Assembly: GCF_027941775.1 (NCBI RefSeq)
Contig: NZ_CP115917.1
Location: 726,001-790,000, forward strand
Length of the DNA stretch: 64,000 nt
Direction of reading: 5' to 3'
DNA from: Tenacibaculum pacificus
GTDB taxonomy: Bacteria; Bacteroidota; Bacteroidia; Flavobacteriales; Flavobacteriaceae
The number at the start of each line of letters is the position of its first letter. Within the stretch, counting starts at the first letter, position 1. Shown here piece by piece: positions 9,249 through 18,747 of the stretch. Position numbers and translations under genes: made by a program. Under the pieces are notes generated by a model that saw only the letters and a program-made list of their open reading frames with translations, did no database searches and had not been told where the DNA came from.

Positions 9249-12104
9249 TTAAGCTTCTTCATCAATATAATCTTCAATTGGGTTACAAGAACAAATTAAG
9301 TTTCTGTCTCCAAAAGCATCATCTACTCTACGAACAGAAGGCCAGAATTTGTTATCAGCAACATAATCTAAAGGAAATGCCGCTTGTTTTCTAGAATATG
9401 GTAAAGACCATTCATCAGAAGTTAACATATCTTGTGTATGTGGTGCATTTTTTAAAGGATTGTTAGCATCTTCTTTGGTTGCATTTGCAATTTCTTTACG
9501 AATAGCAATCATTGCATCACAAAAACGATCTAATTCTCCAACACTTTCAGATTCTGTTGGCTCAACCATAATAGTTCCTGCAACTGGGAAAGAAACTGTT
9601 GGTGCGTGGAAACCGTAATCCATTAAACGTTTAGCTATATCAACAACTTCGATTCCGTTTTCTTTAAAAGAACGACAATCTAAAATCATTTCGTGCGCAG
9701 CTCTGTTCATTTCACCAGAATACAACGTTTCATAATGCCCTTGTAAACGCTCTTTAATATAGTTTGCGTTTAAAATAGCTAATCTAGTTGAGTTTGTTAA
9801 TCCGTCAGCACCTAACATAGTTATGTATCCGTAAGAGATTAAACAAGCTAAAGCAGACCCCCAAGGAGCAGCAGAAATAGCCGTAATAGCTTTTTCTCCA
9901 CCAGTAGGAATTAACGGGTTTGTAGGTAAAAATGGTACTAATTGAGGAGCAACACAAATAGGTCCAACTCCTGGTCCACCACCACCGTGAGGAATAGCAA
10001 ATGTTTTATGTAAGTTTAAGTGACAAACATCTGCACCAATAGTTGCAGGATTTGTTAAACCAACTTGCGCATTCATATTTGCACCATCCATGTACACTTG
10101 TCCACCGTTATCGTGAATAATTTGTGTAATTTCTTTAATAGCTCTTTCGTAAACTCCATGTGTTGAAGGGTACGTTACCATTAATGCAGCTAAATTATCT
10201 TTATGCTTTTCAGCTTTAGCACGTAAATCTTCAACATCAATATTTCCTCTTTCATCAGTTTTGGTAACAACCACTTTCATACCAGCCATAACTGCTGATG
10301 CTGGGTTTGTTCCGTGTGCCGATGCAGGAATTAAACAAATATTTCTGTTAGTATCTCCGTTAGCTTTGTGATAAGCACGAATTACCATTAATCCAGCAAA
10401 TTCTCCTTGAGCACCAGAATTTGGCTGTAAAGAAGTTCCTGCAAAACCAGTAATAACATTTAATTGCTCTTCTAAGTTCTTTAAAACTGTTTGGTATCCT
10501 TCAGCTTGATTTAATGGTACAAATGGGTGAATATTTCCCCACTGAGCATTACTTAAAGGTAACATTTCAGAAGCAGCATTTAATTTCATTGTACATGATC
10601 CTAAAGAAATCATTGAATGATTTAAAGCTAAATCTTTACGCTCTAATTTTTTGATATAACGCATCATATCAGTTTCTGAATGATACGTGTTAAATACTTC
10701 GTTTTCTAAGAAAGGAGTACTTCTTAATACATTAGGAGCAATTACTTCTGTTGAAGTATATTCTGTAACGGTAGTATTTTTAATATTGAAAGCTTCTGAA
10801 AAACAAGCAACAATTGCATTGATTTCTTTAAAACTAACAGTTTCATTTACTGAAATAGAAATATGATTATCATCAATATAATTAAAGTTGATGTTATTTG
10901 CTTCAGCAACAGTACGTAATTTTTTTGCTTCAACTTCAACTAAAATAGTATCGAAATACGATTTATTTTTTTGTTTGAAACCTAGTTGTTCTAAAGCAGT
11001 AGCTAAAGTATTTGCTGTTGTATGAACTCTATCAGCAATATATTTTAAACCATCTTGACCATGATACACAGCATACATACCAGCCATAACAGCTAATAAT
11101 ACTTGTGCAGTACAAATGTTAGAAGTAGCTTTTTCACGTTTAATATGTTGTTCACGTGTTTGTAAAGCCATACGTAAAGCACGCCCACCGTCAACATCTT
11201 TAGTAACACCAATTACACGACCTGGAAGACTACGTTTGTAAGCTTCTTTTGTAGCAAAGTAACCAGCGTGAGGTCCTCCATATCCTAAAGGAATTCCAAA
11301 ACGTTGTGTTGTTCCTACAACTACAGCAGCTCCAAATTCACCTGGTGCTTTTAATTTTACTAATGATAAAATATCAGCAGCAACAGCTACTTTTATATTT
11401 TTTTCGTTACAGTTTGCAACAAATGAAGTATAATCAGATACTTGACCATGTTTTCCTGGGTACTGAATAATAGCTCCAAAAAACTCTTCTGAAAAATCAA
11501 ATTCTTCACGGTTTCCGATAACTAATTCAATTCCGATAGGAATAGAACGGGTTTGTAAAACTGATAATGTTTGAGGTAAAATATCTTCAGAAACAAAGAA
11601 TTTATTAACGCCTGCTTTTTTCTGAGCACGTTCACGTACGTCAAATAATAAAGCCATAGCTTCAGCAGCAGCAGTTGCTTCATCTAATAAAGAAGCATTT
11701 GCAAGTTCCATACCTGTTAAATCACAAACCATAGTTTGATAATTTAATAGCGCTTCTAAACGACCTTGAGCAATTTCTGCTTGATACGGAGTATAAGCAG
11801 TATACCAACTTGGGTTTTCTAAAATATTACGTAAAATTACACTAGGCACAATAGCTTCGTGATATCCTAAACCGATATAACTCTTAAAAACTTTATTTTT
11901 AGCACCTAATTCGTTAATATGACTTAAATATTCATATTCACTCATTGCAGCATCTAAATCTAATTCGTTTTTAAGGCGAATATCATCAGGAATAGTTTCA
12001 AAAATTAATTGATCTATACTATCAGCTTTGATAGTTTTTAGCATTTTATCTTGACCCTTCGAGTTAGGACCAATATGTCTTAGTTGAAATGAATTTGTGT
12101 TCAT
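9249..12104 (-). CDS. gcvP: Glycine dehydrogenase (decarboxylating), P protein of glycine cleavage
   Basis: The 951-residue protein is the full-length fused P protein with tandem PLP-transferase halves. The N-terminal half contains [17 protein letters not shown] and [11 protein letters not shown]. The C-terminal half contains [28 protein letters not shown] and the cofactor Lys700 in [17 protein letters not shown]. It decarboxylates glycine and passes aminomethyl to lipoyl-GcvH; gcvT and gcvH are not in the window. The gene is free of frameshifts over 2.9 kb. It has its own promoter (12130-12137) and terminator (9186-9218). No glycine riboswitch fold was recognised in the 124-base upstream gap. 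Confidence 0.97.
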   Translation of the reverse strand: MNTNSFQLRHIGPNSKGQDKMLKTIKADSIDQLIFETIPDDIRLKNELDLDAAMSEYEYLSHINELGAKNKVFKSYIGLGYHEAIVPSVILRNILENPSWYTAYTPYQAEIAQGRLEALLNYQTMVCDLTGMELANASLLDEATAAAEAMALLFDVRERAQKKAGVNKFFVSEDILPQTLSVLQTRSIPIGIELVIGNREEFDFSEEFFGAIIQYPGKHGQVSDYTSFVANCNEKNIKVAVAADILSLVKLKAPGEFGAAVVVGTTQRFGIPLGYGGPHAGYFATKEAYKRSLPGRVIGVTKDVDGGRALRMALQTREQHIKREKATSNICTAQVLLAVMAGMYAVYHGQDGLKYIADRVHTTANTLATALEQLGFKQKNKSYFDTILVEVEAKKLRTVAEANNINFNYIDDNHISISVNETVSFKEINAIVACFSEAFNIKNTTVTEYTSTEVIAPNVLRSTPFLENEVFNTYHSETDMMRYIKKLERKDLALNHSMISLGSCTMKLNAASEMLPLSNAQWGNIHPFVPLNQAEGYQTVLKNLEEQLNVITGFAGTSLQPNSGAQGEFAGLMVIRAYHKANGDTNRNICLIPASAHGTNPASAVMAGMKVVVTKTDERGNIDVEDLRAKAEKHKDNLAALMVTYPSTHGVYERAIKEITQIIHDNGGQVYMDGANMNAQVGLTNPATIGADVCHLNLHKTFAIPHGGGGPGVGPICVAPQLVPFLPTNPLIPTGGEKAITAISAAPWGSALACLISYGYITMLGADGLTNSTRLAILNANYIKERLQGHYETLYSGEMNRAAHEMILDCRSFKENGIEVVDIAKRLMDYGFHAPTVSFPVAGTIMVEPTESESVGELDRFCDAMIAIRKEIANATKEDANNPLKNAPHTQDMLTSDEWSLPYSRKQAAFPLDYVADNKFWPSVRRVDDAFGDRNLICSCNPIEDYIDEEA

Positions 12105-12129
12105 CCTGTGTTGTTTATTTTTAGTGGTT

Positions 12130-12137
12130 CAAAAATA
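12130..12137 (-). promoter_or_regulatory. -7 element of the gcvP promoter
   Basis: On the minus strand TATTTTTG at 12130-12137 fits TAnnTTTG, 25 bases before the gcvP ATG. The short leader leaves no room for a riboswitch. Confidence 0.45.
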
Positions 12138-12221
12138 ACAAAATTGTGTAGTTTATATCCCTTTTTTTCTTTTAAAATTGATAAGTTATTAACTTAATGA
12201 ATAGGTTATAAACATAAAAAC

Positions 12222-12229
12222 TATTTTTG
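12222..12229 (+). promoter_or_regulatory. -7 element overlapping the apparent start of the UbiA-like gene
   Basis: TATTTTTG at 12222-12229 fits TAnnTTTG exactly, and its last G is the first base of the GTG codon at 12229. If used, transcription would begin a few bases downstream. This would make the mRNA leaderless and favour the in-frame TTG at 12235 as start. Confidence 0.4.
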
Positions 12230-13047
12230 TGGCATTGAATCCTTTAAAAAAACTTTTTAATTTTTATATAAATTCTAGTTTTCACGTAGCTTTAGCGGTG
12301 TATTCTTTTGTGCGAATTACAGAGCTATATTTGAGATTAACTCATAATGAATCATTAGATTATTTTCTCTTTTTCGGAACAATTACAGGCTATAATTTTG
12401 TAAAATATGCGGGTGTTGCTAAATTACATCACAGAAGTCTGACAACACATCTAAAAATAATTCAGATTTTTTCGTTGGGCTGTTTTTTGCTGATGTGTTT
12501 TTACGCAAGTAAATTAAGCACGCAAACATTACTATTTTTCTCGCCTTTCGGATTGTTAACTTTCTTATATGCAGTTCCTTTTTTAAGTGGATTTCAAAAA
12601 AACTTACGAAGCATAAGTTATTTAAAAATAGTAATTGTTGCTTTAGTTTGGACGGGAGCTACTGTTTTTTTACCGATTTTTGATATTGATGGTCAGTTTA
12701 CAAACCAACTTTATTTAATAGGGATACAACGTTTTTTACTTGTTGTAGTTTTAATTTTGCCTTTTGATATTAGAGATGTAAAATACGATGCTGTTTCTTT
12801 ACAAACAATTCCAAAAAAAATTGGGATTAAAAAAACCAAAAAACTAGGATATATTTTACTCTCACTTTGTTTACTGATTGAATTTATAATAACACCAAAT
12901 CCTGATTTTAAACGAGTGTTTTTATTCGTTTTTACCGTTGTTTTAGTTTTATTGATGAGGTCATCAGATAAAAAATCTAATTATTATACCTCATTTTTTG
13001 TCGAATCAGTTCCTATTATTTGGTGGATACTGTTATTAATGGCTTGA
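12229..13047 (+). CDS. UbiA-like integral membrane protein
   Basis: The 272-residue protein has about eight hydrophobic helices and the look of a UbiA-superfamily prenyltransferase. FDIRDVKYDA (about residue 182) resembles the second Asp-rich motif, but the canonical first NDxxDxxxD motif is missing; YNFVKYAG stands near its place. Catalysis is therefore uncertain. Such proteins are widespread in Flavobacteriaceae as unnamed hypotheticals. The longest frame starts at GTG 12229. An in-frame TTG at 12235 is preferred if the overlapping promoter is real. It stands alone between divergent gcvP and the SerB-SerA gene. Confidence 0.55.
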   Translation: MALNPLKKLFNFYINSSFHVALAVYSFVRITELYLRLTHNESLDYFLFFGTITGYNFVKYAGVAKLHHRSLTTHLKIIQIFSLGCFLLMCFYASKLSTQTLLFFSPFGLLTFLYAVPFLSGFQKNLRSISYLKIVIVALVWTGATVFLPIFDIDGQFTNQLYLIGIQRFLLVVVLILPFDIRDVKYDAVSLQTIPKKIGIKKTKKLGYILLSLCLLIEFIITPNPDFKRVFLFVFTVVLVLLMRSSDKKSNYYTSFFVESVPIIWWILLLMA

Positions 13048-13111
13048 TTTTATTATTGATAAAAAACATAAAACTTATTATTTTTATAACATCATTAACT
13101 AATATCATTTG

Positions 13112-13119
13112 TATTTTTG
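13112..13119 (+). promoter_or_regulatory. -7 element upstream of the SerB-SerA gene
   Basis: TATTTTTG at 13112-13119 fits TAnnTTTG, 24 bases before the ATG at 13144. Confidence 0.4.
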
Positions 13120-13143
13120 GTTACTCACTTGTAATATAATACT

Positions 13144-15033
13144 ATGGCACTAAAAAGAAGTTTTGTTTTCGATTTTGATAGTACGCTAACAAAAGTAGAA
13201 GCATTAGATGTTTTAGCAGAAATTACTTTAATCGGAAATCCGAAGAAAGAAGCAATTATTAATGAAATAATAGCAATAACAAATCAAGGAATTGATGGCG
13301 AAATATCCTTTACGGAATCTCTAGAAAAACGTATTCGATTATTAAATGCTAAAAAAACTGATTTACCTTTATTGATTAAAGAATTAAGGCAAAAAGTTTC
13401 TCGTTCGATAGAAACTAATAAAGCTTTTTTTAAAGATTTTTCAGATGATATTTACATTATATCCGCAGGTTTTAAAGAGTTTATAGTTCCGATAGTTGCC
13501 GAATATAATATTCCTTCGGAAAGAGTGTATGCAAATACTTTTCAGTTTGATGAAAATGATGTAATTATTGGTTTTGATACTGAAAATCCACTTTCAAAAC
13601 ACAATGGAAAAATTGAGTGCTTACAAAACTTAAATTTAACTGGAGAAATACAAGTTATTGGAGACGGTTATAGTGATGCCGTAACTAAAAAAGCAGGTGT
13701 TGCAGATACTTTTTTTGCCTATACTGAAAATGTACAAAGAGCAAAAACAATTGAAAATGCCGATCATATTACGCCTAATTTAGATGAATTTTTATACCTA
13801 AACAATTTGCCAAGAAATATATCATATCCAAAGAATAGAATCAAAATTTTATTATTAGAAAACGTACATTCTGATGCGTTTACCAAATTAACAGCCGATG
13901 GTTTTACAGTAGAAACTGTATCAAAAAGTTTATCCGAAGAAGAATTAATTATCAAGTTAAAAGATGTTCATGTTTTAGGAATTCGCTCAAAAACACAAGT
14001 AACAAAAAAAGTAATTGAAGCTGCGGATAAATTAATGGTTGTCGCTGCTTTTTGCATTGGAACAAAACAAATTAATTTAGATGCTTGTCAAGAAAATGGT
14101 GTAGTTGTTTTTAATGCTCCTTATAGTAATACTCGTTCGGTTGTTGAGTTAGCGATTGGTGAAATTATTATGTTAATGCGTAGTGTTTTTCAACGAAGTA
14201 CAGAAATTCATAATGGTAAGTGGAATAAAACAGCGCAAGGTTCAAGAGAGGTTCGTGGTAAAAAATTAGGAATTGTTGGCTATGGAAATATAGGAAAACA
14301 ATTATCTGTTTTAGCTGAATCTTTAGGTATGGATGTTTATTATTATGATGTTGAAGATACTTTAGCTCTAGGAAATGCTAAAAGAATAACGACATTAAAA
14401 GAATTATTAAATATTTCGGATGTAATAACTTTACATGTTGATGATAACGCTGCTAACAAAAATTATATTGGAGCAGAAGAGATTGCTCAAATGAAAGATG
14501 GTGTTCATTTAGTAAATCTTTCTCGTGGATTTGTGGTAAATATTGATGCTTTAGTTGATGGATTAAAATCGGGTAAAATTGCAGGAGCTGCTGTTGATGT
14601 ATATCCTGAAGAACCTGCAAAAAATGGCGAGTTTTACACTCCTTTAAAAGGTTTGCCTAACGTAATTTTAACGCCTCATGTTGGCGGAAGTACAGAGGAA
14701 GCTCAAAAAGATATTGCCGATTTTGTGCCAAGTAAAATAATGGCATACATGAATTCTGGAAATACTGTTGATGCTGTAAATTTTCCAAATATCAGATTAC
14801 CACGTCAAACAAATGCACATCGATTTTTACATATTCATAAAAATGTATCAGGAGTTATGGCAAAAATCAATAAAGTATTGGCTAAATATGAACTGAATAT
14901 TACAGGTCAATATTTATCGACAGATGCTAAAGTTGGTTACGTTATTACCGATGTAAATAAAATATATGATGATGAAGTAATTACTAAACTTCGTAAAATA
15001 GAAGGAACGATTAAGTTTCGAATTTTATATTAA
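13144..15033 (+). CDS. Phosphoserine phosphatase / D-3-phosphoglycerate dehydrogenase fusion
   Basis: The 629-residue protein joins two steps of serine synthesis. Residues 1-215 are a HAD phosphatase with the nucleophile motif DFDST (Asp10, Asp12), the IISAGF segment and the GDGYSDA motif, as in SerB. Residues 230-540 are a D-2-hydroxyacid dehydrogenase: IVGYGNIGK Rossmann loop near 379, the RGFVVNIDAL segment, and catalytic His512 in TPHVGGST. Residues 560-629 form an ACT domain (HKNVSGVMAKINKVL), the usual serine-sensing module of SerA. The middle enzyme SerC is not encoded here. The fusion recurs in flavobacteria. The gene is monocistronic with a promoter at 13112 and a terminator at 15081-15120. 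Confidence 0.92.
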   Translation: MALKRSFVFDFDSTLTKVEALDVLAEITLIGNPKKEAIINEIIAITNQGIDGEISFTESLEKRIRLLNAKKTDLPLLIKELRQKVSRSIETNKAFFKDFSDDIYIISAGFKEFIVPIVAEYNIPSERVYANTFQFDENDVIIGFDTENPLSKHNGKIECLQNLNLTGEIQVIGDGYSDAVTKKAGVADTFFAYTENVQRAKTIENADHITPNLDEFLYLNNLPRNISYPKNRIKILLLENVHSDAFTKLTADGFTVETVSKSLSEEELIIKLKDVHVLGIRSKTQVTKKVIEAADKLMVVAAFCIGTKQINLDACQENGVVVFNAPYSNTRSVVELAIGEIIMLMRSVFQRSTEIHNGKWNKTAQGSREVRGKKLGIVGYGNIGKQLSVLAESLGMDVYYYDVEDTLALGNAKRITTLKELLNISDVITLHVDDNAANKNYIGAEEIAQMKDGVHLVNLSRGFVVNIDALVDGLKSGKIAGAAVDVYPEEPAKNGEFYTPLKGLPNVILTPHVGGSTEEAQKDIADFVPSKIMAYMNSGNTVDAVNFPNIRLPRQTNAHRFLHIHKNVSGVMAKINKVLAKYELNITGQYLSTDAKVGYVITDVNKIYDDEVITKLRKIEGTIKFRILY

Positions 15034-15080
15034 ATATTTAAAACAAAAAGAAAGCTATTTGATAAATTACTAATAGATTA

Positions 15081-15120
15081 AAAAATGATTGTTTTATCTT
15101 TGAAAAACAATCATTTTTTT
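15081..15120 (+). terminator. Terminator of the SerB-SerA gene, loop overlapping a promoter-like box
   Basis: AAAAATGATTGTTTT (15081-15095) can pair with AAAACAATCATTTTT (from 15104), followed by a run of T to 15121. It lies 48 bases after the stop. The loop contains TATCTTTG (15095-15102), a good TAnnTTTG match for the following kynU gene. Confidence 0.65.
15095..15102 (+). promoter_or_regulatory. -7 element for the kynurenine operon
   Basis: TATCTTTG fits TAnnTTTG and lies 25 bases before the kynU ATG at 15128. TTG at 15090-15092 is too close for a -33 box. It is embedded in the terminator hairpin of the preceding gene. Confidence 0.4.
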
Positions 15121-15127
15121 TATTTAG

Positions 15128-16391
15128 ATGGATTATCAAAACACATTAGACTACGCACAACAACAAGACAAAGAAGATAAGTTAGCACACTTGCGCAATC
15201 AATTTCATATTCCGAAAGATAAAAAAGGTAACGACTGGTTATATTTTACAGGAAATTCATTAGGATTACAGCCTAAATCAACAAAAAAATATATCAATCA
15301 AGAATTAGATGATTGGGCAAAATATGGCGTAGAAGGTCATTTTGAAGGAGAAACTCCTTGGTTACCTTATCAGTGAATTTTTAACCGAAAACATGGCAAA
15401 AATAGTGGGAGCAAAACCACTAGAAGTTGTTGTTATGAATACTTTAACTACAAACTTACATTTGTTGATGGTGTCTTTTTATCAGCCTACCAAAAAGAAA
15501 TATAAAATTGTAATAGAATCTGATGCTTTTCCTTCGGATAGATATGCGGTACAATCGCAATTAAATTTTCATGGTTTTGATGCATCCGAAGGTTTAATAG
15601 AATGGAAACCAAGAAAAGGCGAAGAATTATTAAATATTGAAGATTTAGAAACAATTATTTCTGAACAAGGAGATGAAATCGCATTGCTATTAATTGGCGG
15701 TGTAAATTATTACACAGGACAATATTTAGATTTAAAGCGAATTGCTGAAATAGGGCATTCAAAAGACTGTTTTGTAGGAATTGATTTAGCACACGGAGCA
15801 GGAAATATTTTTCCCGAATTGCATAATTCAGGCGTAGATTTTGCAGCTTGGTGTACTTACAAATACTTAAATTCAGGACCTGGAAGTTTAGCAGGATTAT
15901 TTGTTCACGAAAAACACGCTACTAATAAAGAGTTACCTCGTTTTGCAGGTTGGTGGAATCATAACAAAGAAACACGTTTTAATATGCGTCAACCTTTTGA
16001 TGTAATGGCTGGTGCTGAAGGTTGGCAATTATCGAATCCTCCAATATTATCAATGGCAGCAATTAAAGCTTCTTTAGATATGTTTGCAGAAGTAGGAATG
16101 GAAGCTTTGCGAGAAAAATCAGAAAAATTAACTGGATATTTTGAGTTTTTAATCAACGAAATAAATTCAGAACATATTAAAATTATCACACCATCAAATC
16201 CAAAAGAAAGAGGGTGTCAATTATCTATTCAAGTTAAAAATGCAGATAAAAATTTACACAAAAAGCTAACCGAAAATAATATTATTACCGATTGGCGTGA
16301 GCCAGATGTTATCCGTTGCGCACCAACGCCAATGTATAATTCTTTTGAAGATGTTTATAAAATGGTAAGTATTTTAAAAGGATTGTTATAA
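15128..16391 (+). CDS. kynU: Kynureninase (probable frameshift)
   Basis: The frame 15128-15376 ends in PWLPYQ-stop. The next frame continues as [15 protein letters not shown]. Removing one base in CAGTGAA (15371-15377) restores the family sequence PWLPYHEFLTEN and a protein of about 420 residues, the normal length. Fold type I PLP motifs are present: [10 protein letters not shown] near the N-terminus, [10 protein letters not shown] (Asp and His at the cofactor ring) and [11 protein letters not shown] (Schiff-base Lys). It cleaves kynurenine or 3-hydroxykynurenine to anthranilate or 3-hydroxyanthranilate plus alanine. It is the first gene of the tryptophan/kynurenine degradation operon. The break shares its context with frameshifts in ftsH and pyrE, so I do not take it as gene decay. 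Confidence 0.88.
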
Positions 16392-16410
16392 TAAATTAAT
16401 TATTTGTGAA

Positions 16411-16839
16411 ATGAAAAAAATTATACTTCTTTCTTCTGTTTTATTTTTAATGAATTGTTCTTCTGCTAAAATTTGTAAAAGAATTACAGAAGAAACTTTA
16501 GTTTACACTTTTAATAACGAATTAAATATTTTAGAAAAAGGAGGACATTATAAAAATGAATTTGGAAATATTTTAATAGAAGATTGTTCAATTAAAAATA
16601 ACATTCTGAACCTCACATTAAAGATTATTGATGTTTATGGAGAGGAAGATGAAGAGCAAAATATTAAAGTGTATCTTTTTCAAAAAGAAGAATTAGGTTT
16701 TAAAGAGAAGTTACTACTAAAAGAAAGTTTTAATTCTTCTCTAATTAATTTGAAAGTTAGTAAAAATAGTAAGACACAAAATCTAATTGTTTTCAAGTTT
16801 AATAATTCTTGGGAGAATATAATTATTAAGAGATTATAA
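16411..16839 (+). CDS. Hypothetical lipoprotein inside the kynurenine operon
   Basis: The 142-residue protein has a 15-residue leader and the lipobox LMNCSS, so it should be a lipoprotein. The mature part is Lys/Asn/Glu-rich with predicted strands and no family I recognise. It starts 19 bases after kynU and its stop abuts the kmo ATG, so it is co-transcribed with the pathway genes. It has no evident enzymatic role and may be a recent insertion into the operon. Confidence 0.65.
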   Translation: MKKIILLSSVLFLMNCSSAKICKRITEETLVYTFNNELNILEKGGHYKNEFGNILIEDCSIKNNILNLTLKIIDVYGEEDEEQNIKVYLFQKEELGFKEKLLLKESFNSSLINLKVSKNSKTQNLIVFKFNNSWENIIIKRL

Positions 16840-18235
16840 ATGAATAAAAAAGACAATATATTAATAATAGGTGCAGGTTTATGTGGAAGTTTATTAGCTT
16901 TACGATTGGCACAAAGAGGATACAAAGTCGCCGTATATGAAAGCAGACCTGATTTAAGAACTATTGATATTTCAGCGGGTCGTTCTATAAATTTAGCATT
17001 ATCCGACCGAGGATTTAAAGCCTTGCGTTTAGCGGGTGTTGCCGAAAAAGCTCGTGAAATTTGTATTCCAATGTATGGAAGATTGATTCATGATATTGAA
17101 GGAAATACATTTTCATCAAATTATTCGGGTAGAGATAACGAATGTATCAATTCAATTTCAAGAGGAGATTTAAATGCTATTTTATTAACAGAAGCCGAAA
17201 AACATTGAAAATGTAACTATTCATTTTAATAAAAAATGTACATCTATAAATATCGAAAATACAATAGCACACTTTAAAGATTATCATACAAAAGAAGAGT
17301 TTTTTATAAATGCTGAGGTAATTTTTGGTACTGATGGAGCTGGTTCTGTTTTGCGTAAAAGCTACTATTTAGAACGAAAATTCTTGTTTAGTTATTCTCA
17401 GAATTATTTATCTCACGGATATAAAGAACTTGAAATTCCTGCGGATAAAATAGGGAATCATCAAATAAGTAACGAGCATTTACATATTTGGCCTCGTGGT
17501 GCGTATATGTTAATTGCATTGCCAAATATGGACGGTAGTTTTACTGTTACGCTGTTTTTAAGTTATGATGAAGGAAAATATAATTTCAATAATTTAACAT
17601 CTGAAGAAAAAATAACCGAGTTTTTTGAAACACAATTTCCTGATGCGTTAAAATTAATTCCGAGTATTAAAGAAGAGTTTTTAAATAATCCGACAGGAGC
17701 TTTGGGAACGGTAAAATGTTCGCCTTGGCATTATCAGAATAAAACCATTTTATTAGGAGATGCAGCGCACGCAATCGTACCATTTTACGGACAAGGAATG
17801 AATGCTTCTTTTGAAGATATTACAGTTTTTGATGAAATTCTTAATCAAAATTTAGGCGATTGGGAAACTGTTTTTAAAACTTACGAAAAAATAAGAAAAG
17901 AAAATACGGATGCTATTGCCGATTTAGCAATTGATAATTTTCACGAAATGAAAAATCATGTTGCTAATCCGTTATTTAAGGAAAAGAGAAAATTAGAAAT
18001 GGATTTAGAAAAAGCGTTTCCAAATGAGTATTTTTCTAAATATTCGATGGTTACTTTTAAAGAAGATATTCCATATTCAGAAGCAATGAAAAAAGGACGT
18101 GCTCAAGATAAAGCATTGTTAAATTTGGTAGCTGATTCTGATTTTAAACAAACTGATAATTTACGTGATATTCTTAAAAAAGTACAAGAAGAAACAACAG
18201 AAATTTTAAAGGAAGATAAAATAGCAGGATTGTAA
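16840..18235 (+). CDS. kmo: Kynurenine 3-monooxygenase (probable frameshift)
   Basis: The first frame (16840-17208) has the FAD motif IIGAGLCGSLLALRLAQRG and YESRPDLR with SAGRSINLALSDRG. It stops at TGA within CATTGAA (17203-17209). Dropping one base gives a continuous frame through FGTDGAGSVLRKSYYL and the second FAD motif GDAAHAIVPFYGQGMN, to the stop at 18235. The product is about 465 residues, the normal length for the family. The enzyme hydroxylates kynurenine at C3 with NADPH and O2. Bacterial members lack the long membrane anchor of the mitochondrial enzyme. It lies between a small lipoprotein gene and the RidA-type deaminase in one operon. Confidence 0.9.
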
Positions 18236-18249
18236 AAATAATTTAGATT

Positions 18250-18278
18250 TTATCGATTTTTAAAATCGATGAGATTTA
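18250..18278 (+). repeat. Short AT-rich palindromic spacer, copy 1
   Basis: The spacer between kmo and the deaminase contains ATCGATTTTTAAAATCGATG followed by AGATTTA. A similar unit occurs at 18708-18736. Each can fold into a small hairpin. Confidence 0.4.
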
Positions 18279-18295
18279 TTATCTAACAAATAAAA

Positions 18296-18699
18296 ATGGA
18301 AAAAAAGTAACACCAAGAGGAGCGTATCCACATGTAAAAGTTGTCGGAGATTTTATTTTTGTATCAGGAACAAGTTCACGTAGAGCAGATAATACTATTG
18401 CAGGAGTTGATATTATTGATGAAATGGGAACAAAGTACTTAAATGCAGAAACTCAAACACGTGAAGTTTTAAAAAATATTGATAAAAATTTACAAACGGT
18501 AGGCGCAAGTATAAAAGATGTTGTTGATGTTTCTACATTTTTGGTAAATATGAATGATTTTGCAGGATATAATAAAGCGTATGCCGAGTTTTTTGATAAA
18601 GAAACAGGTCCAACTCGAACTACTGTTGCTGTACATCAATTACCGCATCCTGATTTGGTAGTGGAAATTAAAGTTACAGCTTATAAGAAAGTGAACTAA
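18296..18699 (+). CDS. RidA-family 2-aminomuconate deaminase (probable frameshift)
   Basis: The ATG at 18296 begins MEKK and then stops at TAA because the A-run at 18300-18306 has seven rather than eight bases. With one more A the frame continues [28 protein letters not shown] to the stop at 18699, about 135 residues. The RidA fold is clear: [31 protein letters not shown], and [21 protein letters not shown], which carries the conserved substrate-binding Arg. In this operon the natural assignment is 2-aminomuconate deaminase, which converts 2-aminomuconate to 4-oxalocrotonate. A general enamine/imine deaminase role cannot be excluded from sequence alone. Confidence 0.75.
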
Positions 18700-18707
18700 A
18701 CGATATA

Positions 18708-18736
18708 TTATAGGTTTTAAAATCTATAAGATTTAG
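18708..18736 (+). repeat. Short AT-rich palindromic spacer, copy 2
   Basis: ATTATAGGTTTTAAAATCTA followed by TAAGATTTA resembles the spacer at 18250-18278. It lies between the deaminase and the aldehyde dehydrogenase genes. Confidence 0.4.
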
Positions 18737-18747
18737 AGAATCAAAAT

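Noticed and set aside
11980..12228. Glycine riboswitch upstream of gcvP
   Set aside because: The leader is about 25 bases if the -7 box is right, and no tandem aptamer-like pairing was seen.
15128..18699. Decay of the kynurenine pathway (kynU, kmo and deaminase all frameshifted)
   Set aside because: The same signatures break ftsH, pyrE and rsmE, and no gene here has additional stops or deletions.
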